A DNA stretch of 64,000 nt from contig DAISIV010000013.1 of assembly GCA_036821825.1 (NCBI GenBank), positions 1 through 64,000 on the forward strand, written 5' to 3'. This document shows positions 34,502-42,747 of the stretch, piece after piece. The notes beneath the pieces were generated by a model. The model made no database searches. It was not told where the DNA came from and saw nothing but the letters and a program-made list of their open reading frames with translations. The position numbers were made by a program, and so were the translations under genes. The stretch is from CAITZA01 sp937915285. Its GTDB lineage: Bacteria > Desulfobacterota > Desulfomonilia > Desulfomonilales > Desulfomonilaceae. Position 1 is the first letter of the stretch; every line of letters begins with the position of its first letter.

Positions 34502-36334
34502 ATGAAACCTTGGCGATTGATAACATGCCTAATATTGGTCTCGACAATAGCCATCGCTCCTCTTTTCTTAAATGTTTCGGATGTTGAAGGTAAGAAGGGC
34601 GGTAGTTTTGGTAAAAGCTCTTCGTGGTCTTCATCTACAAAAGGCACATGGGACAGGAGCGGAGGAGGAATATTCGGTTCGGGCTCAAAATCATCTGGTG
34701 GATATTCTAAACCTTCATCGAGTCCATCTTCAGGTTACACCAAACCATCAACCTCCTCACCTTCCGGGGCGGGTGATTTTAAATCGTCTACACCGGCGGG
34801 ATCTTCGACGGGTTATTCAAAACCCGGGCTTCAGACACCCCCTAAAACTCAGAGTTCTGGTGGGTATTCCAAACCCTTAGGCGCTGCAGGAGCAGTAGGC
34901 GCCGCGGGAGCGGCTGGGGCAGTCGGAACAGCCGGAGCGACAGGATCTCAGGAGTCGTTTTCAGGCGGTTCCAGATTTGACAAACAAACGGTAGGCGAAC
35001 TCCGCAAGAAATCGTCTCAGGAATCTTTACAGCGTTACCAGGAAGAAAAAACCAGATTCAAGAATCCTGAATTCAATCTGGACAAATCGAAATACGACTC
35101 TAATCCGCTTTATCAAAAGGGAAAGGTCTATTCCGGTTTTGATTACGGCAACCACTACTCCAACAGGGACAACTATTATAGGTCGCAGGGGTATCAGGCG
35201 CCCGGGTTCGCTTTTGGAGGGGCGCCGAGCTTCGGTATTTTTGACACGCTATTCCTTTTCTGGATGCTGGATCATATTGGTAACAGGAACGTTGCAGCCA
35301 CGGCATACCATCACCAGAATGATCCTGGATACCAGAAGTGGAGGCAAGAGGCTGATCAGCTGGCCAAGGATAACGCCGAATTAAAAGGTAAACTGGCTGA
35401 ACTTGACAAGCAGGTGAAGACCATGGAGGGAACCCCTAAAGACCCTTCGTACCTTCCACCGGGTGTTCCTCCTGAAGTAGCCCTTTCTGCCGCCGCCATG
35501 GCCTCCAAGAAACCCGAAAAACCGGTCTTGCGGGTTGCCACGGGACAGACCGGAGGCTGGTATGACAAATACGGCAATTTGTTCAAAACCAAGGGCGTAG
35601 GTCTGGATGTGCAAACCATACCAACCTCAGGAGCTTTAGAGAATCTCAAAATGCTGGCTGATGGAAAAGCTGACATGGCCATAGTCCAATCGGATGTTCT
35701 GGCGATGGCTGGCAAGAAATTGCCTGACAAGAAGCTTATCACTGAACAGTCAACCCTTTACCCGGAGTACGTTCAGTTGATAGCTAACACCAAAGGCGGC
35801 ATCAAATCCATAGGGGACATCAATCCGTCCCGCAGTGTCATATATGTAGGACCTAAGGGATCCGGCAGCGCACTGACATGGGAAGGTCTCACTGCACAGA
35901 ACGAAAAATTGAGTAAAATACCGGTCCAAAACGATGACTATTTCCGCGCTCTGGACACCGTTCAGAAAAACCCGGACGCAATGATGTTGTTCGTAGGCGG
36001 ATTAAATAGTGATTTCCTAAGGAAAGCTGAAGAGATAGCTAAGAAATCTGGCAATCTGGCCCTGGTGGCAGTCGATGATTCCCGGTTGGACGATAAGCTG
36101 GATCAACATGGAAATCCCATATACTCTTTTGTCAAAATTCCAAAAGATGTTTATCCACACCTTCAAAAGGGCTGGTTTTTTAGTCATGAAACCAAAACCC
36201 TGGCTGTGCAGGCCGTGTTGGCTTTGCGCTCCGAATGGGCGCAGGAGTTCGGGCCTAACGCCATGGACGCCCTATCCCTGGCAATACAGGAAACCAAACC
36301 TGATTTGGAAAAAGCTGTGAACAGTGGCAGATGA
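34502..36334 (+). CDS. Secreted Gly/Ser-rich protein with C-terminal TAXI-type solute-binding domain
   Basis: 610 residues from the ATG at 34502 (GGGGA eight bases upstream). Signal peptide to about residue 30; then a Ser/Gly/Lys-rich low-complexity region (about 32-150) with repeated SSGGYSKP-like units and an Ala/Gly block; a Tyr/Asn-rich segment; a hydrophobic patch FDTLFLFWMLDH (about 247-258); a short coiled coil (about 282-310); and from about 340 a TAXI/NMT1-like periplasmic binding domain (LRVATGQTGGWYDKYG, ADMAIVQSDV). TAXI proteins normally bind glutamate-like solutes for TRAP transporters, but no TRAP membrane genes are here. It is followed by DUF2491 and a PspA-like gene. Role unknown; an envelope sensor is possible. 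Confidence 0.78.
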   Translation: MKPWRLITCLILVSTIAIAPLFLNVSDVEGKKGGSFGKSSSWSSSTKGTWDRSGGGIFGSGSKSSGGYSKPSSSPSSGYTKPSTSSPSGAGDFKSSTPAGSSTGYSKPGLQTPPKTQSSGGYSKPLGAAGAVGAAGAAGAVGTAGATGSQESFSGGSRFDKQTVGELRKKSSQESLQRYQEEKTRFKNPEFNLDKSKYDSNPLYQKGKVYSGFDYGNHYSNRDNYYRSQGYQAPGFAFGGAPSFGIFDTLFLFWMLDHIGNRNVAATAYHHQNDPGYQKWRQEADQLAKDNAELKGKLAELDKQVKTMEGTPKDPSYLPPGVPPEVALSAAAMASKKPEKPVLRVATGQTGGWYDKYGNLFKTKGVGLDVQTIPTSGALENLKMLADGKADMAIVQSDVLAMAGKKLPDKKLITEQSTLYPEYVQLIANTKGGIKSIGDINPSRSVIYVGPKGSGSALTWEGLTAQNEKLSKIPVQNDDYFRALDTVQKNPDAMMLFVGGLNSDFLRKAEEIAKKSGNLALVAVDDSRLDDKLDQHGNPIYSFVKIPKDVYPHLQKGWFFSHETKTLAVQAVLALRSEWAQEFGPNAMDALSLAIQETKPDLEKAVNSGR

Positions 36335-36475
36335 TCAATGATAGAGGGAAAGGATCTTCTGGTAGTGGTGTCTTATTTTTGGTCATGTTTTCGGGAGGTT
36401 TGATTTCCCTAGACAAGCGTTAAACGTAATCTGCGTTTTTTGCATGATCATTTTCGGTTCCTTTTGGGAGGAAAA

Positions 36476-37213
36476 ATGTGCGCAATGTGGAACTTATTGC
36501 GAAAAGTTGGTCTAAAGAAGATTGATGGGATTAAGGAAACGTTCTCCGGCATCACGGATGAACGCATTGACCTGAATCTGCCTCTGGGGTTGAGATTCAA
36601 TTGCCTGGTAGAAATACCCGAAGTGGATTTTATACTGGCCGGAGACGAACTGGAGATAAAGCACCCCGGTTTGAGCAATTCTGTCATTTCGTACGGCAAT
36701 TTCCCTGTAGGAACGTCTCTTGTTCACAGGTTTTACCTGAACCATCCGGAACACGTTTACATGCTTCAGGTCATTACCGACTCGAGGCAGATTGTTGAAG
36801 AAACCAAGTTATTCATGTCATACGACGAGGTGTTTCCTCAGGATTCTGAATCGTGGGATTTCTGGCTGAGCGACAGCGATGGTTATATCGGATTGAACAT
36901 TTTTGAAACGAAAAACTCCAAACGCTATTTTCGCGTATGGGAGAACCCTGATGCGATTCGGGTCTTAGAGCAGGATGCCTCAGGTAACCAGATCAACAGA
37001 ATCCCGCCAGTGAGTTTTCTCGAAGACTTGCGACTGGATCCCTACGGCAAGTCATCCGAAACCGTCAAGTACGACAGCATGTTGTACGGCAGGAATGTGA
37101 ACGAGAATGTTGATGAATATCTCCTGGTGTCAGCGGCTCAGGATAGAGAAGGGGCATCGGTTCAAATCATGGTTGGCATCCCACTGGAACCTGCATCTGT
37201 AAAAGTTATCTAG
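36476..37213 (+). CDS. DUF2491 family protein (YjfK-like)
   Basis: 245 residues, soluble, rich in beta strand. The blocks LPLGLRFNCLVEIPEVDF and YMLQVITDSRQIVEETKLFMSYDEVFPQ fit DUF2491, the family of E. coli YjfK, whose function is not known. GGGAGG lies before the ATG at 36476. The PspA-like gene follows after 22 bases, as yjfK neighbours yjfJ in enterobacteria. Cytosolic, since no signal or membrane segment is seen. Confidence 0.82.
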   Translation: MCAMWNLLRKVGLKKIDGIKETFSGITDERIDLNLPLGLRFNCLVEIPEVDFILAGDELEIKHPGLSNSVISYGNFPVGTSLVHRFYLNHPEHVYMLQVITDSRQIVEETKLFMSYDEVFPQDSESWDFWLSDSDGYIGLNIFETKNSKRYFRVWENPDAIRVLEQDASGNQINRIPPVSFLEDLRLDPYGKSSETVKYDSMLYGRNVNENVDEYLLVSAAQDREGASVQIMVGIPLEPASVKVI

Positions 37214-37235
37214 TGATTAAACAACAAGGAGGGCA

Positions 37236-38024
37236 ATGATGGGAGGAATTTTCGGATTCCTTAGCAGCTTCGGCAAGGAAAAATTCGGACAAATTGGTCA
37301 GACAATTACCCAGAAAATAGTGGCATGGGACCCTGAAACAGCGTCTCAGGCTGAAATCGAGGAAATGATCAAGGAACTCGACAAAATAACAGTCGAAGCC
37401 GGCAAAGCCAAAACAGAGTACGAAAGAGAAAAAGCAGAAGCTGACGCTGCACAGAAAAATTATGACAAGTTCCTGGCTGCTGCTGAAATTTTGCACAAGA
37501 GGCTGGAGGATGCCCAGGGTTCAGGCAATGGATCACAGGCTGCGCAACTCGAAGCGAGTCTCAATAAATTGCTGGGAGAGCTGGAAGACCTGCGTCCGGA
37601 AGTAGAGCGCGAGTTGGCTGAATCACAGGAAGCAGCAAGTTACTATGAAGAAGTCAAGAACCTGGCCGAGATAACTGCGACCAAGGTCAAGAACGCCAGA
37701 GCCATGCTTGACAAGGCAAAACGTGACATGAAGAGGGCTGAGCTTGAAAAACAGAGATCAGCCCAGCGCGCAGAAAAAGCCGAAAAAGTGGCTGGATTGA
37801 GAACTGAATCCTCAAGCCTGGGTGTAGCCTTGGCGGCAATGAACAAGCAGGCGGAAGACGCAAGGGCTTCCGCAGCCAGTTCAGATATGAAGGCCAAACT
37901 GCTAACCACTGAAAGAGATTCTGCGGACGAACATATCAAAGCGGCGCTTGATGAAGTTTCCGGAGTGCAACAGACAAAGAATGTGAGTTTTGCTGATAGG
38001 CTTGCTTCTTTGAAAAAGAAATAA
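37236..38024 (+). CDS. PspA/IM30-like coiled-coil protein (YjfJ-like)
   Basis: 262 residues, almost wholly alpha-helical, charged and Ala/Glu/Lys-rich, with an amphipathic N-terminus (MMGGIFGFLSSFGKEKFG) like the membrane-binding helix of PspA, then coiled coils from about 40 to 200. PspA/Vipp1/ESCRT-III-type proteins form membrane-bound scaffolds under envelope stress. AAGGAGG precedes the ATG. Its tie to DUF2491 makes the YjfJ branch likely. A strong hairpin follows the stop codon. Confidence 0.8.
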   Translation: MMGGIFGFLSSFGKEKFGQIGQTITQKIVAWDPETASQAEIEEMIKELDKITVEAGKAKTEYEREKAEADAAQKNYDKFLAAAEILHKRLEDAQGSGNGSQAAQLEASLNKLLGELEDLRPEVERELAESQEAASYYEEVKNLAEITATKVKNARAMLDKAKRDMKRAELEKQRSAQRAEKAEKVAGLRTESSSLGVALAAMNKQAEDARASAASSDMKAKLLTTERDSADEHIKAALDEVSGVQQTKNVSFADRLASLKKK

Positions 38025-38031
38025 ATGACAC

Positions 38032-38062
38032 GAACGCATCCCCATTTTCAGGGGGTGCGTTC
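38032..38062. terminator. Strong hairpin between convergent genes
   Basis: A 12-bp stem with one G-T pair (GAACGCATCCCC / GGGGGTGCGTTC, 38032-38043 and 38051-38062) and 7-base loop lies between the PspA-like and SPOR genes. There is no long U-tract on the plus strand; on the minus strand GTGTCATTTATTTCTTT follows. Probably terminates or protects both mRNAs. Confidence 0.65.
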
Positions 38063-38070
38063 TAACAAAC

Positions 38071-38856
38071 TCAGTCACGCGCGTTCAGCCGCATGGCTGA
38101 GATTCCTTCTTTGGTTTTTAGTTGTTTTACGAACTCATCAGCTTTCTTCTCGGATTCGAAATCCCCGAGGTACAACCTGTAGATGATACCCGAGCTAGGT
38201 CGCGCAACCGGTTTAAGGGTAGCCTTGTAACCTTTTGCTTGCCACTTGGATGCCCATTCCTGAGCTATGCGCGGATGACTGAAAGCCCCCACCTGGACCA
38301 CAAATCCCTTTGAAGTGTCTGATCCTGGCTTTTCAGATACCGAAGGGGCTTCTTTATCCTGTTCTACCATGGAGGAGGTAGGTTGACCTGATGAAGCTGG
38401 TGATGAAAAGCTCTTGTCCTCTTTGTGACTGCTTACCGGATTTCCATGGCTCGCTCTTGATGAGGAGCGGCTGGTTTCAACCCGGTTGTCGAGCGCTTCA
38501 GTTGACGAGACCACCGAAGTCTTTTCCTCTTTTGTTTTTAGCTGACTATAGAACGTCACTTCAGGGGGTGGCTGACATATTTTGTAGTCTGACTGCCTCG
38601 AGTTCATCTCTGGCAAGACCGGATTCAGTTTTTTTGAGCTGTTGAGTTGATTCACCGCTTCATTGGTCGTAGTGGGAGCGCTTAATAATCTCATGTTGAT
38701 AAAAGTCAGGACAATCATAACCACTATCGTGGAGACAACACCTACAATCATGGGACCATTTTTCGGTCCTGAATCGTTTTTGGGCGCGTTCCTCACCGAC
38801 ACACGGGGTCTGCCTCTGGAAATGTTATTGTCCCTTAAAAATCTACCAAGCGCCAT
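38071..38856 (-). CDS. SPOR-domain cell-envelope protein
   Basis: 261 residues: short cytosolic N-terminus, one membrane segment (VGVVSTIVVMIVLTFINM, about 38-58), a Ser-rich linker, and a C-terminal SPOR domain (GFVVQVGAFSHPRIAQEWASKW ... YRLYLGDFESEKKADEFV). SPOR domains bind denuded peptidoglycan at division sites. ATG at 38856 is 5 bases past the argS stop; a GTG at 38889 overlapping argS is the alternative. Cotranscribed with argS. Similar to FtsN/DedD-type proteins in layout. Confidence 0.87.
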   Translation of the reverse strand: MALGRFLRDNNISRGRPRVSVRNAPKNDSGPKNGPMIVGVVSTIVVMIVLTFINMRLLSAPTTTNEAVNQLNSSKKLNPVLPEMNSRQSDYKICQPPPEVTFYSQLKTKEEKTSVVSSTEALDNRVETSRSSSRASHGNPVSSHKEDKSFSSPASSGQPTSSMVEQDKEAPSVSEKPGSDTSKGFVVQVGAFSHPRIAQEWASKWQAKGYKATLKPVARPSSGIIYRLYLGDFESEKKADEFVKQLKTKEGISAMRLNARD

Positions 38857-38863
38857 AGCGGTA

Positions 38864-40534
38864 TCACATTCGCTCAGGGGCTGAAACACCCAATATGCTT
38901 AGGCCGTTGAATATAACGAGCCTTACGGCTTCCACGAGGTAAAGCCTGGCTTTTTTCAAGCGCTCATCCTCCGTGAGGACCTTGTTGTCGTGATAATAAG
39001 AGTGAAAAAGTTCGGCTAACTCCATCAAATAGAAAGTTACCCGGTGAGGTTCGAGCGCTTGAGCCGCTTCGTTCAAAACATCCGGGAAATCGGCCAGCTT
39101 TTTCATCAGAGTCAATTCTTCAGGAAGATTAAGAGCATTCAGATCAGGATCACTGAAATCAGCGTCAATTCCTTTTTCTGAGGCTATTCTGAAAATGCTC
39201 GAAATCCGTGCATGAGCATACTGAACGTAGTAAACTGGGTTATCACTTGATTGCTTTTTTGCCAGATCAAGATCAAAATCCAGATGGCTGTCACAACGTT
39301 TTGTCAGGAAGAAGAATCTAGCCGCGTCGGACCCCACCTCTTCCAGGACTTCCCTAAGGGTTATGAACTCCCCGGATCTGGTAGACATTGAAATTTTCTG
39401 ACCATCCCGGATGAGATTGACAAACTGAACGAGTAACACTTTCAACTTTTCCGAAGAATAGCCGAAAGCGTCAATGGCTGCTTTAACCCTGGGCACATAG
39501 CCATGGTGATCCGATCCCCAGATATCAACAAGCAAATCGTATCCACGCTGCATCTTTTCGGTGTGATAGGCGACATCGGCAGCAAAATACGTGGGCTCAC
39601 CGCTAGCTCTAACCAAGACCCTGTCCTTTTCATCCTCATTATCATCCATGAAAAACCACAGGGCGCCATCCCGCGTTTCAGCCTTCCCGAGCCTCTTCAA
39701 TTCTTCAAGCGCCTTTTTTAACCTTCCACTATCATGCAGTTGTCGTTCGCTGTAATACTGATCGTAGGTGACGCCAAACATGCTCAGATCTTCCTGGATG
39801 CCCTCCAGGATTTTATTGCATGCATATCGGGATGTTATCGCAACGGCCTGCGATTCATCCAGACCTTCTGTCTGAGCAGCCTCTGGAGATTTGGAGAATT
39901 CAACTGCCATCTGTCGCATGTAGTCTCCCTGATAATGGTTCTCAGGGAATTCAAGTTCTTCACCATTCAACTGACGGAACCTGAACCACAGGGAACGACC
40001 CAGAATGTTCATCTGGTTTCCTACGTCATTTACATAGTATTCCGAATCAACGTTATATCCTGTGGCCCTGAGCAGCCTCACCAGACTGTCTCCGACAGCG
40101 GCCCCTCTGCCATGCCCAACATGCAGCGGTCCAGTCGGGTTGGCGCTGACAAACTCAACAAGTACACGCGGACCCGACAGTTCATCTGAAAGCCCGTACC
40201 TTTGCTTCCTGTGATGAATCAAGCCAAGGTTCTGTCGCCAAAAATCAGCGTCAAAAAAGAAATTGATGAAGCCCGGGCCGGCTATTTCACAATGAGATAC
40301 AAAAGTCGATCCAAGGTCCATTGCTTTTATTAGGCTAGAGGCAAGGTCTCGCGGTTTTAATCGGAGTTCTTTGCTTGAAACCAGGGCTACATTGCTAGCG
40401 AAATCTCCGAACTTTGCATCCTTTGAACGCGAAATATCGAACTTCGGCAAACCGGCCGGCTCAACTGACCAGCCTTCCGCGTTAGCGACCTTATCCAGGG
40501 CTGCCAGAATAATTTCCTTGATTATATGTTTCAT
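38864..40534 (-). CDS. argS: Arginine-tRNA ligase
   Basis: 556-residue class I synthetase charging tRNA-Arg. The N-terminal Add-1 domain is followed by VEFVSANPTGPLHVGHGRG with the HIGH signature (residues about 125-143) and a DALR anticodon-binding domain at the C-terminus (about 440-556). Length is typical. The ATG at 40534 lies 3 bases after the stop of the 60-aa cysteine protein and has GGAA upstream; translation is probably coupled. Followed by the SPOR gene. Confidence 0.97.
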   Translation of the reverse strand: MKHIIKEIILAALDKVANAEGWSVEPAGLPKFDISRSKDAKFGDFASNVALVSSKELRLKPRDLASSLIKAMDLGSTFVSHCEIAGPGFINFFFDADFWRQNLGLIHHRKQRYGLSDELSGPRVLVEFVSANPTGPLHVGHGRGAAVGDSLVRLLRATGYNVDSEYYVNDVGNQMNILGRSLWFRFRQLNGEELEFPENHYQGDYMRQMAVEFSKSPEAAQTEGLDESQAVAITSRYACNKILEGIQEDLSMFGVTYDQYYSERQLHDSGRLKKALEELKRLGKAETRDGALWFFMDDNEDEKDRVLVRASGEPTYFAADVAYHTEKMQRGYDLLVDIWGSDHHGYVPRVKAAIDAFGYSSEKLKVLLVQFVNLIRDGQKISMSTRSGEFITLREVLEEVGSDAARFFFLTKRCDSHLDFDLDLAKKQSSDNPVYYVQYAHARISSIFRIASEKGIDADFSDPDLNALNLPEELTLMKKLADFPDVLNEAAQALEPHRVTFYLMELAELFHSYYHDNKVLTEDERLKKARLYLVEAVRLVIFNGLSILGVSAPERM

Positions 40535-40537
40535 GAA

Positions 40538-40720
40538 TTAATTTCCAGATTGTCTGTCGATGTCTTCCTGATTCGACTCCTCAGAATCATCAATGATTTT
40601 AAGGGTCACATCTCTGGTGAAATCAGCGCAGCGAGTAGTCGATGCGCCATCCATAAGAAACTTTTTGTTACATGTCTGTCGCCAGGCGCAAATTACACAT
40701 ATAGTTTTGTCGCTGGACAT
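40538..40720 (-). CDS. Conserved 60-residue four-cysteine protein
   Basis: A 60-residue protein with AAAGGAG seven bases before the ATG, the best ribosome-binding site in this region. Cys8, Cys11, Cys17 and Cys31 in CVICAWRQTC...RCADFTRDV suggest a small zinc or iron-sulfur knuckle. Proteins of this pattern occur beside argS or similar genes in Desulfobacterota as far as I recall; no function is known. The stop is 3 bases before argS. Confidence 0.72.
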   Translation of the reverse strand: MSSDKTICVICAWRQTCNKKFLMDGASTTRCADFTRDVTLKIIDDSEESNQEDIDRQSGN

Positions 40721-40864
40721 GGCTAGACTCCTTTATGTAAAATCTTATTATCATTTCTATAGATTAGGGTCAAGACCTTTGATCATGCTTCATATTATTA
40801 ACTGGTCTGCAATCTAGTGGAATTATTGGACTGTTTTTGGTAGATATTATGATGAGGAACTAAC

Positions 40865-41674
40865 ATGCAATTAATTGATCCTGATATGGTCAGGCTTTTT
40901 CCGGGTCAGGCCATGAAAGCCATTTTTCTTAATGAAAGGAACAGGTCAGAGCAAATAGGTTTGTTCCTTAGACCTGTTTACGAACTTTCCTCTTTGGACG
41001 GGGCGACAGAAGTAATCCACCGAGGGGGTCTCATAAAATTTGATGAGATTTTCCTGGTAGTTACCATGGTTAAACATGTCGGGACTGAAGGTGGGCTTTT
41101 TGATGTCTGGTGGAATTATCATCAACCCGGCGGTCCGGACTCATTTCAAAAAATGGCTTCCCAGGAGAGATTATCGACTTTCTTCTATGATGATCAGGGC
41201 AAACGCTTCATTGTGGATACGGAGAATTCCTTCAGAAGATTTTTCGCCGGACTCAGCGAATTGATTGGCAAGACCAGTCCGTGGACCGAAATAGAATTCG
41301 ATAGGGCTGTAAACAAATGTTGCGCCCAGTTCTACCCGAAGGAAAATCTCTGGAACATGGTGAAAACCAAGTCGGACATTTTTGATTCCAGATCAAGACT
41401 CGATTTGGATTTGAACATGTATGAGGGATTCATACCCGAAGATTTAAAACCGTTTTATCTTTTTTCCACGGAGCTTGGTCACTGTTTGAGCATCATACCG
41501 TCCAATCTCGAACAAGAGGCCGATGAAAAGGGGCCGTCATTTTTCCTGACACCTGCGCCGGTAAAAACGGTGCTCAGATGTGGAATAAGATGGTTGAAAG
41601 GCTATCCTGTAGCGGCAATTCCTTTCATTCCCGGACATGGCCTGGCCGCGCCACCAGAGGATTACGAATTTTAG
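40865..41674 (+). CDS. Hypothetical protein
   Basis: 269 residues, soluble, no signal or membrane segment, mixed alpha/beta composition. The ATG is preceded by GATGAGG. C-terminal end has SFFLTPAPVKTVLRCGIRW and a proline-rich tail. I do not recognise a family. It is divergent from the four-cysteine/argS operon and stands before the corC-lnt set, from which it is separated by 149 bases of AT-rich sequence. Confidence 0.6.
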   Translation: MQLIDPDMVRLFPGQAMKAIFLNERNRSEQIGLFLRPVYELSSLDGATEVIHRGGLIKFDEIFLVVTMVKHVGTEGGLFDVWWNYHQPGGPDSFQKMASQERLSTFFYDDQGKRFIVDTENSFRRFFAGLSELIGKTSPWTEIEFDRAVNKCCAQFYPKENLWNMVKTKSDIFDSRSRLDLDLNMYEGFIPEDLKPFYLFSTELGHCLSIIPSNLEQEADEKGPSFFLTPAPVKTVLRCGIRWLKGYPVAAIPFIPGHGLAAPPEDYEF

Positions 41675-41823
41675 CCACATTTTCCCCATGGATTACTAAA
41701 CTTATTTAACACATTATTTTTACATAACTTTGATATGTAATGTTGTGGCGACTCGAATTCCTTGACACTTCTGGCTGTCGTTGTTATTTCTTGAATATTC
41801 TATAACATGCCTCGCTCTGAACA

Positions 41824-42747
41824 TTGTCAGCCCTGCAAATTGACCATAACAAGGAGCGATGCGAAGGAGTGTATGTCCAATTGGAGGATTCGCTACCAGA
41901 AACTCAAGGTTTAGTTAAATGGTTCAAAAGCAAGATGGGACTAAACAGAGTTCCTAAAGAACTTCAACAGGTTATAGATGAAAGTGAGGAAAGGGGCCTT
42001 ATCGATCATGACGAAGGCGACATGATCGAGGGTATTTTTGAATTAAAACAGACGGTAGCCAGAGAGATAATGATACCTCGGACGCAGATAGTGGCGGTAC
42101 CGAAGGACTGTCTTCTGGACCAGCTATTGAGCGCAATCATTCATTCCGGTCACTCCAGAATTCCTGTTTATAAAGAAAACGTCGATCAAATCATCGGAAT
42201 CCTCAACGCCAAGGATCTTCTGCCTTTCTGGCTAGACCAGAATAAGGTCTTTGAAATTGAGAAAATATGTCGCGAACCGTTCTTTGTTCCGGAAACCAAG
42301 CGCATTAACGATCTCCTCAATGAACTGAGGTCAAAAAAGTCTCACCTCGCCGTTATAGTGGATGAATATGGCGGCACATCCGGAATTGTCACAATAGAAG
42401 ATATAATTGAGGAAATCATTGGAGATATTCGGGATGAGCATGACAGGGAAGAAGATGAATTCGTTCCCCAGGAAGACGGTTCAACTCTTGTGAACGCATG
42501 GGCAAATCTGGATGATTTTGAAGAAAGATTCGAAGTCAAAGTTCCCAGGGAAGGATATGACACTGTCGGGGGCTTTATCATCCATCTGCTGGGAAAGGTG
42601 CCGAGGAAAGGCGAGGAGATAATTTACGAGGACATCCGGATGAGAATTCAGTCAGCAGACGCCAAACGTGTGGCGAGAGTTCTGGTAAAGCGTATTTCCG
42701 AACCGGTATCAGAAAACAGAGATGGGATTCCGGAAACCACTCCATGA
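41824..42747 (+). CDS. corC: CorC/HlyC family CBS-domain protein
   Basis: About 290-307 residues. Signature VAREIMIPRTQIVAVP opens the first CBS domain, ESIVDEYGG-like LAVIVDEYGGTSGIVTIEDIIEEIIGDI closes the second, and a C-terminal CorC_HlyC (transporter-associated) domain holds VPREGYDTVGGFI. No membrane domain, as in E. coli CorC/YbeX, which lies next to lnt as here. Family roles are magnesium/cobalt efflux and ribosome or envelope maintenance. Start uncertain: TTG at 41824 or GTG at 41869 after AAGGAG. Its stop overlaps the lnt start by 4 bases. Confidence 0.88.
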   Translation: MSALQIDHNKERCEGVYVQLEDSLPETQGLVKWFKSKMGLNRVPKELQQVIDESEERGLIDHDEGDMIEGIFELKQTVAREIMIPRTQIVAVPKDCLLDQLLSAIIHSGHSRIPVYKENVDQIIGILNAKDLLPFWLDQNKVFEIEKICREPFFVPETKRINDLLNELRSKKSHLAVIVDEYGGTSGIVTIEDIIEEIIGDIRDEHDREEDEFVPQEDGSTLVNAWANLDDFEERFEVKVPREGYDTVGGFIIHLLGKVPRKGEEIIYEDIRMRIQSADAKRVARVLVKRISEPVSENRDGIPETTP

